NCBI RefSeq assembly: GCF_900497695.1
Contig: NZ_UIDD01000003.1
Location: 62,001 to 126,000 of the forward strand
Origin: Pseudomonas wadenswilerensis
Lineage (GTDB): Bacteria > Pseudomonadota > Gammaproteobacteria > Pseudomonadales > Pseudomonadaceae
Length of the DNA stretch: 64,000 nt
Reading direction: 5' to 3'
Under the pieces are notes generated by a model. The model was not told where the DNA came from, did not search any database, and worked only from the letters and a program-made list of their open reading frames with translations. Of this stretch, positions 8,493 through 17,271 are shown in pieces (the first letter of the stretch is position 1; each line of letters begins with the position of its first letter). A program made the translations under genes and the position numbers.

Positions 8493-9758
8493 TCACAGGT
8501 GAATGGACAGGCCGTCGGCCAGCGACTGGCGATAGGCGCGCCAAGCCGGCACGCTGCCCATCAGCAGGGCAGCGCCAAGAATGATGCCCAGCAAGGTCCA
8601 CTCATGGGCGCTGGGCCAGGCCAGCGGCAGCAACAGGCCGTAGTTGGCTTGCACGTAGCCCTGAGCCAGGGCGATGCCGCCGTATAACAAGGCCAGCCCG
8701 GCGCCGATACCGGCTACCGCCAAGGCCAGGGCTTCGAGCACCAGCAGCCCGGCAATGTGCCAGGGGCGCGCGCCTACCGAGCGCAGGATGGCCATTTCCC
8801 GGCGCCGTTCATTGAGGCTGGTGAGGATCGCGGTGAGCATGCCGATCAGGCCGGTCAGTACCACAAACAACGAGACCACGAACAGTGCCTGCTCAGCCGT
8901 GCCCATCAGGCTCCAGAGCTCTTGCAGGGCTACACCGGGGAGGATCGCCAGCAGCGGTTCGCCGCGGTACTCGTTGATTTCCCGTTGCAGGCTGAAGGTT
9001 GCCACCTTGTTGTTCAGGCCGAGCATGAACGCGGTGATGGCTACGGGCTCGAGGTCCATGTTGCGCGCCTGCTCGGCGCTGATGCGCCCAGCGCCGCGGG
9101 CCGGCATGCCGTTGTGCCAGTCGATGTGGATGGCTTCCATCCCGCCCAGGCTGATGTGCAAAGTACGGTCGACGGGAGTGCCGGTGCGTTGCAGCACGCC
9201 GACCACGGTGAAGGGTTTGTCATCGTGCTTGACCAGGCTGATGGCTGCCACGCCATGGGCCAGCACCAGTTTGTCGCCAAGCTTGTAGTGCAGGGCGTCG
9301 GCCACTTCGGCGCCAAGCACCACCTCGAACGGATCACTGGCAAAGGCCCGTCCCTCGGCCAGTTGCAGGTGCTGCTTGCGGCCGTACTGGTAGTGCTCGA
9401 AATAGCGTGCGTCGGTGCCCATTACCCGGTAGCCGCGATGCGAATCGCCCAGGGAAATGGGGATGGCCCATTTCACCCGTTTGTCGCTGGCGTAGTGTTC
9501 GAAGCTCTCCCAACGAATGTTGTTGGTGGCGTTGCCGATGCGAAATACCGAGTACAGCAGCAGGTTCACCGAGCCTGAGCGGGCGCCGACGATCAGGTCG
9601 GTGCCGCTGATGGTGCTGGCGAAGCTGGCGCGGGCTTCGGTGCGCACCCGCTCGACCGCCAGCAGCAGGCACACCGAGAGTGCAATGGCGAAGGCGGTCA
9701 AAAAAGCAGTAAAGCGGCGGTTGGCCAGGCTGGCCAAGGCAAGGCGGAGCAGGTACAT
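8493..9758 (-). CDS. ABC transporter permease, FtsX/MacB type
   Basis: 421 residues with one N-terminal membrane helix, a large periplasmic domain (about 40-285) and three C-terminal helices, the standard FtsX/MacB topology. The cytoplasmic loop LNERRREMAILRSVGARP is the coupling segment of the family. Its start codon shares a base with the stop of the ATPase gene (9758), so both are translationally coupled. This class usually performs mechanotransmission or lipoprotein handling rather than classical import, so its role in metal uptake is indirect. Confidence 0.85.
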   Translation of the reverse strand: MYLLRLALASLANRRFTAFLTAFAIALSVCLLLAVERVRTEARASFASTISGTDLIVGARSGSVNLLLYSVFRIGNATNNIRWESFEHYASDKRVKWAIPISLGDSHRGYRVMGTDARYFEHYQYGRKQHLQLAEGRAFASDPFEVVLGAEVADALHYKLGDKLVLAHGVAAISLVKHDDKPFTVVGVLQRTGTPVDRTLHISLGGMEAIHIDWHNGMPARGAGRISAEQARNMDLEPVAITAFMLGLNNKVATFSLQREINEYRGEPLLAILPGVALQELWSLMGTAEQALFVVSLFVVLTGLIGMLTAILTSLNERRREMAILRSVGARPWHIAGLLVLEALALAVAGIGAGLALLYGGIALAQGYVQANYGLLLPLAWPSAHEWTLLGIILGAALLMGSVPAWRAYRQSLADGLSIHL

Positions 9759-10477
9759 CAGGCCTCCAGGTCATTGGCCGGCTGGGCCGCACGGTTGAGT
9801 TCGGCAAGGGACAGCTGACGGTCGAACAACGGCGCCAGGCTCTGGTCGTGGCTGACAAACAGCAGGCTGGAACCGGCGGCACGGCACTCGGCGAACAACA
9901 GGCGAATGAAGGCTTCACGGGTGTCGGCATCGAGGGCGGACGTTGGCTCGTCGGCGATCACCAGTTCCGGCTGGCCGATCAAGGCCCGGGCGGCCGCGAC
10001 ACGCTGCTGCTGGCCGATCGACAGGCTGTCGGCGCGGCGGGCGAGCAGCGCCGGGTCTTTCAAACCCAGGTGAGCAAGCAGGCTGGCGGCGGCCTGGTCG
10101 ATGCTGCCGTGGCGCTCGGCGGCGCGTTGCGCGCGGCTGCGCGAGAAGCGGCAGGGCAGTTCGACGTTCTCCCGTACCGAGAGGAACGGCAGCAGGTTGA
10201 ACTGCTGGAAGATGTAACCGGTGTGGTCGACCCGAAAGCGGTCGCGGGCGGCCAGCTTCAGTTCGCTCAAGTCCTGGCCGAGCAGGCGGATGCTGCCGCG
10301 ATCGGGTTTTTGCACGCCGCCGAGCAGGCCGAGCAGGGTGGTCTTGCCGCTGCCGCTGGGGCCTTTGAGAAACAGCGATTCGCCGGCTTCCAGGCGCAGG
10401 GCGGGAATATCCAGCAGGGGGGCTTGGCCCGGCCAGGCAAAGCCCAGGTCGGTCAGTTCAATCAGTGCCTGGCTCAT
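9758..10477 (-). CDS. ABC transporter ATP-binding protein, LolD/MacB type
   Basis: 239 residues. Walker A is GPSGSGKTT (about 39-47), the Q-loop lies in YIFQQFNLLPFL, the signature is the variant SIGQQQRVAAARAL, and Walker B is LVIADEPTSALD, followed by the H-loop FVSHDQSL. It energises the overlapping permease. A perfect 10-bp hairpin stands 6 bases before its start codon and no separate ribosome-binding site is visible, so its translation may depend on RNA folding. Confidence 0.88.
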   Translation of the reverse strand: MSQALIELTDLGFAWPGQAPLLDIPALRLEAGESLFLKGPSGSGKTTLLGLLGGVQKPDRGSIRLLGQDLSELKLAARDRFRVDHTGYIFQQFNLLPFLSVRENVELPCRFSRSRAQRAAERHGSIDQAAASLLAHLGLKDPALLARRADSLSIGQQQRVAAARALIGQPELVIADEPTSALDADTREAFIRLLFAECRAAGSSLLFVSHDQSLAPLFDRQLSLAELNRAAQPANDLEA

Positions 10478-10483
10478 AAATGA

Positions 10484-10507
10484 ACGCCCGGGTTACCCCG
10501 GGCGTTT
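10484..10507 (-). terminator. Intercistronic hairpin in the ZrgA-type operon
   Basis: A perfect 10-bp stem (AACGCCCGGG with its complement) around a TTAC loop lies between the ZrgA-like gene (stop 10524) and the ATPase gene (start 10477). No long T tract follows on the minus strand. It is more likely a partial terminator or RNA-stabilising element that lets the first gene be expressed above the rest. Confidence 0.55.
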
Positions 10508-10523
10508 CGCTGCAAAAGGGCTA

Positions 10524-11099
10524 TCAGAAGTTGATCGTGGCCTTGGCCGGGGTCGCTTCGACACCTTGTTGGCCGTTGGGTCCGATCAGTTGTAGCGCAA
10601 TTTTCTGGGTGGCGGGGAAGGCCTTGAACAATGGGCTCAGGTCGAGGCTCTTGAGCTCGCCGGGCTTGTCACAGGCCAGCCGGTAATGGGCATGGATTTC
10701 ACTGTGTGCGTGGCCTTCGTGCTCGTCGCCATCGTCATCGACTGCCGGCTTGTCGCCGAACAGCGGGCTTTCCAGCTCCTGATCACTCTCGCTGCAGTTG
10801 GCCGCTTTAGCCAGGCCGAACAGGGCCAATGGTTTTTCCAATTGTGTGCGTACGGCAGCGACCTTGGCCTTGTCGGCGGCGCTGGTGGCCGGGTGTTCGA
10901 AGCCGACCAGGTTCATCGCCGGGCTGTCCAGTTCCAGCTCCAGGGTCTTGTCGTCCAGCACTACATTGAGGCGGGCAACGCCGTGCTCATGGGCGGCGAG
11001 GCTGCCATGAGCGTGGTCATGATCGTGGTCGTCGTCGTGGGCATGAGCGACGGCCAGGGGCAACAAGGCAAACGGCAAGGCAAGCAACAGACGACGCAT
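10524..11099 (-). CDS. zrgA: ZrgA-like zinc-uptake protein (DUF2796)
   Basis: 191 residues from the ATG at 11099, which has GGAG 8 bases upstream; the longer start at 11120 does not. A signal peptide ending in AVAHAHD is followed by a histidine/aspartate-rich stretch (HDDDHDHDHAHG) and a second one (DDDGDEHEGHAHSEIHAH near residue 130), typical periplasmic zinc-binding loops. ZrgA-family proteins belong to a Zur-controlled uptake system in Vibrio, and related operons occur in Pseudomonas. First gene of a four-gene operon with a Zur-like operator upstream. Confidence 0.87.
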   Translation of the reverse strand: MRRLLLALPFALLPLAVAHAHDDDHDHDHAHGSLAAHEHGVARLNVVLDDKTLELELDSPAMNLVGFEHPATSAADKAKVAAVRTQLEKPLALFGLAKAANCSESDQELESPLFGDKPAVDDDGDEHEGHAHSEIHAHYRLACDKPGELKSLDLSPLFKAFPATQKIALQLIGPNGQQGVEATPAKATINF

Positions 11100-11132
11100 G
11101 GGCGGACTCCGCAGAGGCACTGGATGGATTTG

Positions 11133-11150
11133 GTAATGTTATAACAACTT
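11133..11150. promoter_or_regulatory. Probable Zur operator
   Basis: The 18-bp site GTAATGTTATAACAACTT contains the perfect palindrome TGTTATAACA (11137-11146), and its left half matches the proteobacterial Zur box GTAATGTTATAACATTAC exactly. It lies 34 bases upstream of the zrgA start, in the right place to block its promoter under zinc sufficiency. The right half is degenerate, which lowers certainty. A plus-strand gene starts at 11232 and may also be affected. Confidence 0.7.
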
Positions 11151-11231
11151 GTTCGGGCCGCGCCAGTGTGCTTGGCGATGAGGCGTTGGCGTGGGAGCAT
11201 GGGCCCATTGATTGCGCACAAGGACAAACCC

Positions 11232-11576
11232 ATGCGAATTCGCGGACACATCGGCGACTGGCCGGTAGACCTGACCCTGGAACTGGACCCGGCGGAATGG
11301 GCGCAACTGGGCGGTCAGCTGGTTGCTGTGGCGCCAGCGCCGGCGGTGGCTGCCGCTCCCGTGGCAGCGGTGCGGCCGGATGATGCGCTATGGCAGGCCG
11401 CGCGCGAGGTGCTGCGCAAGGCCGGGCAGCTCAACGGGCCGGAGTTGCTCGAGCATCTGGAAGGGCTGGCGGGGAGTATGGCGGCCGGCAAGCGCTTGTT
11501 GGTTCGCTTGCGCCATAGTGCCGAGGTGAAGGTGGAAAGCGGGGCGGATGCGCCGGTTTATCACTGGGTGGGGTGA
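11232..11576 (+). CDS. Hypothetical small protein
   Basis: 114 residues from ATG 11232. The N-terminus (MRIRGHIGDWPVDLTLEL) looks like a short beta-rich module, followed by an Ala/Pro/Val-rich linker (about 31-48) and a helical C-terminus with LWQAAREVLRKAGQL. No catalytic motif is visible. It is divergent from the Zur-type operon and stops 7 bases before a REP pair. Real coding is supported by length, codon use and a sensible start; the function is unknown. Confidence 0.65.
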   Translation: MRIRGHIGDWPVDLTLELDPAEWAQLGGQLVAVAPAPAVAAAPVAAVRPDDALWQAAREVLRKAGQLNGPELLEHLEGLAGSMAAGKRLLVRLRHSAEVKVESGADAPVYHWVG

Positions 11577-11583
11577 TGAGGGT

Positions 11584-11638
11584 ATCGCGGGGCAAGCCCG
11601 CTCCTACAAGATCAGCAGGAGCGGGTTTGCCCCGCGAT
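11584..11638. repeat. REP palindrome pair (class 1)
   Basis: Inverted pair of the ATCGCGGGGCAAGCCCGCTC unit with one substitution in the right arm (GGGTTTGCC). It lies between two convergent genes (stops at 11576 and 11643). Confidence 0.9.
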
Positions 11639-11642
11639 CAAT

Positions 11643-12515
11643 TCAATACAAGGCAGCAAACAACTTGCGACGATAGGTGCCGACCAGCGGATGGTCATTC
11701 CCCAGCAGGTCAAATACCTGCAGCAAGGTCTTGTGCGCCACCCCGCCATCGTAGCCGCGATTGCGCTTGAACAGCTTCAGCAAGCCTTCCAGCGCCGCCT
11801 CGTACTGCTGGCGCGACAGTTGCTGTATGCACAGCTGATACGCCGCTTCATCATCTTCGCCATTCTGCGCCAGGCGCGCTTTCAGGTCGGCGACTTCCGG
11901 CAGGCTGGCGGCCAGGCCCAGGAAGGTCAGTTGCGCCTTGGCGCCGGCGAGGGCGGCCTTGTGCTCATCGCTCTTGACCGCGTCGAGCACGGTCTGGGCT
12001 TCACCCAGCTCGCCCCGCTCAGCCAGGCAACGGGCATAGAGGATCAGCGCACCGGCATTGCTGTTGTCTTCCGTGAGCAGTGCCTTGAGGGTGCTCTCGG
12101 CTTCGCTGAAGCGCCCTTCGGCGAACAGTGCCTGGGCCAGTTCCAGCGGGTCGGCGGCAGCGGGTGGCGGCAGTTTTACGTGGGGTTCGAGCAGGGTGCG
12201 AATCGCCGACTCCGGCTGGGCACCGGCAAAGCCGTCCACGGGCTGACCATCCTTGAACAGCACCACGGTCGGCAGGCTGCGGATGCCGAAGCGGGCAACG
12301 ATGTCCTGCTCGATATCGCAGTTGACCTTGGCCAACAGCAGTTCGCCCTGGTAACTCTCGGTGATCTGCGCCAGCAGCGGCATCAGCGCCTTGCACGGCG
12401 CGCACCACTCGGCCCAGAAATCGACCAGCACCGGTTTGTGGAAAGAGTTCTGGATCACCGACTGATCGAAGTCGGTGGCCGTGGCGTCGAATATGTACGG
12501 GGTAGCAGGGTTCAT
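11643..12515 (-). CDS. cnoX: CnoX/YbbN-type thioredoxin-TPR co-chaperone
   Basis: 290 residues: an N-terminal thioredoxin fold (1-112) with the motif WCAPC at 37-41 and the cis-proline in RSLPTVVLF, then a TPR-like helical half (about 120-290) including ALFAEGRFSEAESTLKALL. E. coli CnoX has lost the first active cysteine, whereas both are present here, so redox activity is plausible. CnoX proteins protect substrates from oxidation and hand them to chaperonin. It starts 31 bases from the methyltransferase stop. Confidence 0.85.
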   Translation of the reverse strand: MNPATPYIFDATATDFDQSVIQNSFHKPVLVDFWAEWCAPCKALMPLLAQITESYQGELLLAKVNCDIEQDIVARFGIRSLPTVVLFKDGQPVDGFAGAQPESAIRTLLEPHVKLPPPAAADPLELAQALFAEGRFSEAESTLKALLTEDNSNAGALILYARCLAERGELGEAQTVLDAVKSDEHKAALAGAKAQLTFLGLAASLPEVADLKARLAQNGEDDEAAYQLCIQQLSRQQYEAALEGLLKLFKRNRGYDGGVAHKTLLQVFDLLGNDHPLVGTYRRKLFAALY

Positions 12516-12546
12516 CGCGACTCTCGAAAATCCGTGAATGGCATCA

Positions 12547-13209
12547 CTATAAAGGCTGGCGGCTGGCGTGGTACAGGCTGACCCGGCGGAATTCGTGGGG
12601 CTCGGCCAGGTCCGGCAAGGTCAGGGCATCCAGCACACCCAGGGACCGGTACAGCGGATGGCTGAAATCCCGTACCCGTGAATCGGCCACCAGGGCCTGC
12701 TGGCCTCGGCTGAGGAATTCATCCAGCAGCGGCAGGTTGGCGCGGTCGTAGAGCACATCGGCGACCAGGATCAAGTCGAAACGGTCGGCCTCCTGGAAGA
12801 AATCGCTGGAATAGCTCAGTTCCACCTCGTTGAGTTCGGCGTTGGCCCGGCAGGCGTGCAGCGCCAGTGGATCAAGATCGCAGGCGACGACTTCAAGCGC
12901 CCCGGCCTTGGCCGCGGCAATACCGGCAATGCCGGACCCTGCGCCAAAATCGAGCACGCGCTTGCCTTCGACCCAGTGCCGGTGCTCGTCCAGATACCGT
13001 GCCATGGCCAGGCCGCTGGCCCAGCAGAAGCTCCAGTACGGCGGTTCGTGGAGGATGCGCCGGGTTTCTTCGGAGCTGAAGGCGCGGTCCATGTTCTGCG
13101 CATCGATCAGCCACAACCTGAGCGCGCACTCGGGCAGATCGCTGACCACCAGTTGCGCGTCACCCAGCAGTTCGCTCAAGGCCTGTTGCAGCGGAGCGGG
13201 CGCCATCAT
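12547..13209 (-). CDS. Class I SAM-dependent methyltransferase (ETF-beta lysine methyltransferase-like)
   Basis: 220 residues. SAM-binding motif I reads VLDFGAGSGIAG (85-96), followed by the acidic strand end in VVACDLDPLALHAC, and the YWSFCWASGLAMA segment before it is typical of the Methyltransf_16 / ETF-beta lysine methyltransferase group. The likely product is a protein lysine methyltransferase, but the target is not shown by sequence. Its ATG overlaps the stop of the upstream lipoprotein gene (ATGA), so the two are coupled. Confidence 0.8.
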   Translation of the reverse strand: MMAPAPLQQALSELLGDAQLVVSDLPECALRLWLIDAQNMDRAFSSEETRRILHEPPYWSFCWASGLAMARYLDEHRHWVEGKRVLDFGAGSGIAGIAAAKAGALEVVACDLDPLALHACRANAELNEVELSYSSDFFQEADRFDLILVADVLYDRANLPLLDEFLSRGQQALVADSRVRDFSHPLYRSLGVLDALTLPDLAEPHEFRRVSLYHASRQPL

Positions 13210-13652
13210 GGCGCCTTTTCGAAGCGCAGCGGGCCGGTAGCCTGGGTTTGTGCCTGGGCGATACGCAGGGGCGGCAGGTGCAGGATCAGTTGCCCGGATT
13301 TGCTCGCGCGGCCGCGCAGCTCGACCCGCGCACCGGCCGGAAAGGCTTCGGGGTTGAAGCGCAGGCGAAACGGCAGGTCCAGGCCATTGCCGCTGAACGT
13401 GCTGCTGGCCAGCAGGCCTTGCGGACGGCCACGTTCATCGATCACCAGCAAGGCCAGTTCGACTTCGGCACCGACCGGGATGTTGAGCAAAGTGCCGCTC
13501 AACTCGCGCTGATAGGCCGGCAGCGGGCCGAGTTCTTTGGCCGGTTTGCTGGCTACAGGGGCTTTCGGGGCCGGCGCAGGCTGGGGTTTATCGCTGCTGC
13601 AAGCGGCCAGCAGGGCGGCGAAACTGAGCACGACAAGCGCTCTTGATGGCAT
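13206..13652 (-). CDS. YbaY-family lipoprotein
   Basis: 148 residues from ATG 13652. A signal peptide ends in the lipobox LLAACS (Cys18), followed by a Pro/Ala/Lys-rich linker and a beta-sandwich domain ([20 protein letters not shown] onward) typical of YbaY/lipoprotein-related 'type III secretion lipoprotein chaperone' folds. The domain is short and has no catalytic residues. Residue 19 is Ser, so the mature lipoprotein should go to the outer membrane. Confidence 0.78.
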   Translation of the reverse strand: MPSRALVVLSFAALLAACSSDKPQPAPAPKAPVASKPAKELGPLPAYQRELSGTLLNIPVGAEVELALLVIDERGRPQGLLASSTFSGNGLDLPFRLRFNPEAFPAGARVELRGRASKSGQLILHLPPLRIAQAQTQATGPLRFEKAP

Positions 13653-13760
13653 GGGGAATTCCTTCGCGGCATATTTCCTCACTGGATGGTAACCCCTTTG
13701 GCTTGTCTTGCCAGTGGGATGCGCTACCATGGCCCTCCCTTTTTTTTGTTGCCTGCCACC

Positions 13761-14225
13761 ATGCACTGTCCCTTCTGCGGTGCCAACGACACCAAGGTCA
13801 TCGACTCGCGACTGGTTGCCGAGGGCGAGCAAGTGCGCCGTCGGCGCGAATGCGTTGCCTGCGGTGAGCGCTTCACCACCTTCGAAACCGCCGAACTGGT
13901 TCTGCCCCGGCTGATCAAGCAGGACGGCAGCCGCCAGCCCTTCGACGAAGAAAAACTGCGCGCCGGTATGCAGCGCGCCCTGGAAAAACGTCCGGTCAGC
14001 GTCGAGCGCCTGGAAGCGGCGCTGGCGCACATCAAGCACAAGCTGCGGGCCACCGGCGAGCGCGAGATCAAGTCGCTGGTGGTCGGCGAGCTGGTCATGG
14101 CCGAGCTGCAGAAGCTCGATGAAGTCGCCTATATCCGCTTTGCCTCCGTGTACCGGCGCTTCCAGGACCTCAACGAGTTCCGTGAAGAAATCGACCGCCT
14201 GGCCCGTGTGCCGGCTAAAGAGTGA
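13761..14225 (+). CDS. nrdR: NrdR, repressor of ribonucleotide reductase genes
   Basis: 154 residues, the usual length. The zinc ribbon uses Cys3, Cys6, Cys31 and Cys34 (MHCPFC and RRECVACG), and an ATP-cone fills about 49-139. NrdR binds NrdR boxes upstream of nrd operons when loaded with dATP/ATP. It is the first gene of the rib cluster, with a T-rich stretch (13739-13747) just upstream. The next gene begins within 3 bases of its stop. Confidence 0.96.
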   Translation: MHCPFCGANDTKVIDSRLVAEGEQVRRRRECVACGERFTTFETAELVLPRLIKQDGSRQPFDEEKLRAGMQRALEKRPVSVERLEAALAHIKHKLRATGEREIKSLVVGELVMAELQKLDEVAYIRFASVYRRFQDLNEFREEIDRLARVPAKE

Positions 14226-14227
14226 GC

Positions 14228-15358
14228 ATGTCCAGCGAACGCGCGGTGCTTGATGCGCACTACATGGCCCGGGCCATCGAGTTGGCCCGCAAGGGCTTGT
14301 ACTCCACCCACCCGAACCCGCGCGTCGGCTGCGTGATCGTCCGTGATGGCCAGGTCGTCGGTGAAGGCTGGCACGTGCGTGCCGGCGAGCCCCATGCCGA
14401 AGTACATGCCTTGCGCCAGGCCGGTGAGCTGGCCCGCGGCGCCTGTGCCTACGTCACCCTTGAGCCGTGCAGCCACCACGGGCGCACGCCGCCCTGTGCC
14501 GAGGCGCTGGTCAAGGCCGGCGTGGCGCGGGTGGTAGCGGCCATGCAGGACCCTAATCCGCAAGTCGCCGGCCAAGGCCTCAAGCGCCTGGCCGACGCTG
14601 GCATAGAAGTCGCCAGCGGTGTGCTTGAAGCTGAAGCCCGCGCCCTGAACCCGGGTTTTCTCAAGCGCATGGAACACGGCCTGCCGTTCGTGCGGGCCAA
14701 GCTGGCGATGAGCCTGGACGGCCGCACGGCCATGGCCAGCGGCGAGAGCCAGTGGATCACCGGCCCGGCGGCGCGCTCGGCGGTGCAGCGTTTGCGTGCA
14801 CGATCCAGCGTGGTGCTGACCAGCGCCGAAAGCGTGCTGGCCGATAACGCGCGGATGACCGTGCGCGGCGAAGAACTTGGCCTGGACCCTGAAACCACCG
14901 CGCTGGCCCTGGCCCGTCCACCTTTGCGGGTGTTGATCGACGGCCGTTTGCGTTTGCCGCTCGATGCAGCGTTCTTTCAAGCGGGGCCGGCCCTGGTGGT
15001 AACCGCCGCTGAAGTCGACCCGCGTTATGTTGAAGCCGGGCATGAGCTGTTACACCTGCCGGGCAGCGATGGCCGCGTCGATTTGCCCGCACTGATGCTC
15101 GAGCTGGCGGCCCGTGGCATCAACGAAGTGCTGGTCGAAGCCGGCGCCGGCTTGGTCGGTGCCTTTGCCCGGCAGGGCCTGATCGATGAGTATCAGATTT
15201 TTGTCGCCGGGCGCATTCTCGGCTCCAATGCCCGGCCATTGCTCGACTGGCCACTGGAAAAAATGAGCCAGGCGCCCCATTTGCAGATCACCGAAATGCG
15301 CGCAATAGGCGATGACTGGCGAGTCACTGCGGTACCGAAGCCGGCGCCCGGCGTATAA
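14228..15358 (+). CDS. ribD: RibD, bifunctional riboflavin deaminase/reductase
   Basis: 376 residues from ATG 14228; a GTG at 14222 overlapping nrdR is an alternative. The N-terminal cytidine-deaminase-like half carries HAEVH (56-60) and the zinc cysteines in EPCSHHGRTPPC (Cys81, Cys90). The C-terminal half (about 150-376) is the NADPH-dependent reductase, with MSLDGRTAM and VLIDGRLRLP. The protein carries out two successive steps of riboflavin synthesis, deamination then side-chain reduction. Downstream is ribE, 45 bases away. Confidence 0.95.
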   Translation: MSSERAVLDAHYMARAIELARKGLYSTHPNPRVGCVIVRDGQVVGEGWHVRAGEPHAEVHALRQAGELARGACAYVTLEPCSHHGRTPPCAEALVKAGVARVVAAMQDPNPQVAGQGLKRLADAGIEVASGVLEAEARALNPGFLKRMEHGLPFVRAKLAMSLDGRTAMASGESQWITGPAARSAVQRLRARSSVVLTSAESVLADNARMTVRGEELGLDPETTALALARPPLRVLIDGRLRLPLDAAFFQAGPALVVTAAEVDPRYVEAGHELLHLPGSDGRVDLPALMLELAARGINEVLVEAGAGLVGAFARQGLIDEYQIFVAGRILGSNARPLLDWPLEKMSQAPHLQITEMRAIGDDWRVTAVPKPAPGV

Positions 15359-15403
15359 TTTGCGGCTAGCGCCACGCGCAGCCCTGTTCTCGAGGAGGAC
15401 TCC

Positions 15404-16069
15404 ATGTTCACCGGCATCATCGAATCGATTGGCAGCATCCGTTCCCTGACCCCCAAAGGCGGTGATGTGCGGGTGTATGTCGAAACCGGCAAGCTCGACC
15501 TGGGCGACGTCAAACTGGGCGACAGCATCGCCGTCAACGGCGTGTGCCTGACTGCGGTCGAACTGCCTGGCGATGGCTTCTGGGCCGACGTCAGCCGCGA
15601 AACCCTCGACTGCACCGCCTTCAACGAGCTCAAAAGCGGCAGCCGGGTCAACCTGGAAAAGGCCCTGACACCGACCACCCGCCTGGGCGGTCACCTGGTC
15701 AGCGGCCACGTCGACGGCGTCGGCGAAGTGGTCTCGCGCAGCGATAACGCCCGCGCCATCCAGTTCCGCATCCGTGCGCCGAAAGAACTGGCCAAATACA
15801 TTGCCCACAAGGGCTCGATCACCGTCGACGGCACCAGCCTGACGGTGAACGTCGTCGATGGCGCCGAGTTCGAGCTGACCATCGTCCCGCACACCCTGGC
15901 CGAAACCATCATGGCCGACTACCGTCCAGGTCGTCGGGTGAACCTTGAGGTCGACCTGCTGGCACGTTACCTGGAGCGTCTGCTGCTGGGTGACAAGGCC
16001 GCCGAGCCGAGCAAAGGCAGCGGCATCACCGAAAGTTTCCTGGCCGCCAACGGCTACCTGAAATCCTGA
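15404..16069 (+). CDS. ribE: Riboflavin synthase alpha chain
   Basis: 221 residues. It begins with MFTGIIE, the strongly conserved N-terminus of riboflavin synthase, and contains two tandem lumazine-binding barrels (about 1-95 and 96-200), each with a G-D-S-I-x-V-N/D-G-T/V-x-L-T pattern (DSIAVNGVCLT and SITVDGTSLTVN). It dismutates two 6,7-dimethyl-8-ribityllumazine molecules into riboflavin and the precursor. A good GAGGAG precedes the ATG. Confidence 0.95.
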   Translation: MFTGIIESIGSIRSLTPKGGDVRVYVETGKLDLGDVKLGDSIAVNGVCLTAVELPGDGFWADVSRETLDCTAFNELKSGSRVNLEKALTPTTRLGGHLVSGHVDGVGEVVSRSDNARAIQFRIRAPKELAKYIAHKGSITVDGTSLTVNVVDGAEFELTIVPHTLAETIMADYRPGRRVNLEVDLLARYLERLLLGDKAAEPSKGSGITESFLAANGYLKS

Positions 16070-16087
16070 TTTGAAAGGGGGTGCCAC

Positions 16088-17182
16088 GTGGCGCTCAACA
16101 GCATCGAAGAACTGGTCGAAGACATCCGCCAGGGCAAAATGGTCATCCTCATGGACGACGAAGACCGCGAGAACGAAGGCGACCTGATCATGGCCGCCGA
16201 GTGCTGCAAGGCCGAACACATCAACTTCATGGCCAAGCACGCCCGCGGCCTGATCTGCATGCCGATGTCGCGCGAGCGCTGCGAAACGCTCAAGCTGCCG
16301 CTGATGGCGCCACGTAATGGCTCGGGCTTCGGTACCAAGTTCACCGTGTCGATCGAAGCCGCCACCGGGGTCACCACCGGCATCTCCGCCGCCGACCGCG
16401 CGCGCACCGTGCAGGCTGCCGCTGCCCGTGATGCCAAGGCCGAAGACATCGTCAGCCCCGGTCACATCTTCCCGTTGATGGCCCAGCCGGGTGGTACCCT
16501 GGCCCGTGCCGGCCACACCGAAGCTGCCTGCGACCTGGCGCGCATGGCCGGTTTCGAGCCGAGCGGGGTGATCTGCGAGGTGATGAACGATGACGGCACC
16601 ATGTCCCGTCGTGCCGAGCTGGAAACCTTCGCCGCCGAACACAACATCAAGATCGGCACCATCGCCGACCTGATCCACTACCGGATGATCCACGAACGTA
16701 CCGTTCAGCGGGTTTCCGAGCAGCCGCTGGACAGCGAGCTGGGCCATTTCAACCTGGTCACCTACCGTGACTCGGTCGAGGGCGACGTGCACATGGCCCT
16801 GACCCTGGGCAACATCTGCGCCGAAGAACCGACCCTGGTACGGGTGCACAACATGGACCCGCTGCGCGACCTGCTGATGGTCAAGCAACCGGGCCGCTGG
16901 AGCCTGCGCGCGGCCATGAGCGCCGTTGCAGACGCTGGCAGCGGTGTGGTGCTGCTGCTCGGTCACCCGCTCGATGGCGACGTGCTGCTGGCGCACATTC
17001 GCGAAAGCGCCGACGCTGCCCCGCAGGCGAAAACCCCGACCACCTACAGCACCGTCGGTGCCGGTTCGCAGATCCTGCGCGACCTCGGCGTGCGCAAAAT
17101 GCGCCTGATGAGTTCGCCAATGAAGTTCAATGCGATATCCGGATTCGATCTGGAAGTTGTAGAATACGTGCCCTCCGAATAA
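16088..17182 (+). CDS. ribBA: RibBA-type protein: active DHBP synthase with degenerate cyclohydrolase II domain
   Basis: 364 residues from GTG 16088, with AAAGGGGG before it. The N-terminal 200 residues keep the DHBP synthase site (DDEDRENEGDL, TGISAADR, SPGHIFPL, AGHTEAACDL) that makes 3,4-dihydroxy-2-butanone 4-phosphate. The C-terminal half is laid out like GTP cyclohydrolase II, but the zinc cysteines of the CLTGD...RCDCG motif are missing; the stretch reads VRVHNMDPLRDLLMV instead. A separate intact ribA lies at 20608, as expected if this domain is inactive. Confidence 0.92.
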   Translation: MALNSIEELVEDIRQGKMVILMDDEDRENEGDLIMAAECCKAEHINFMAKHARGLICMPMSRERCETLKLPLMAPRNGSGFGTKFTVSIEAATGVTTGISAADRARTVQAAAARDAKAEDIVSPGHIFPLMAQPGGTLARAGHTEAACDLARMAGFEPSGVICEVMNDDGTMSRRAELETFAAEHNIKIGTIADLIHYRMIHERTVQRVSEQPLDSELGHFNLVTYRDSVEGDVHMALTLGNICAEEPTLVRVHNMDPLRDLLMVKQPGRWSLRAAMSAVADAGSGVVLLLGHPLDGDVLLAHIRESADAAPQAKTPTTYSTVGAGSQILRDLGVRKMRLMSSPMKFNAISGFDLEVVEYVPSE

Positions 17183-17271
17183 AGCAGGCGGTTTGTCGCG
17201 CTGCCATTCGTGTCCCAAACCCCCACAGGCCGCCCGTTTGCGGCCTGGCTCTTTAAGATGAGAACTCCGGA

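Noticed and set aside
15050..17218. 722-residue open frame on the minus strand over ribD, ribE and ribBA
   Set aside because: It is antisense to three confidently identified genes with intact motifs; high GC keeps the reverse frame open. Composition is rich in His/Gln/Arg without domains.
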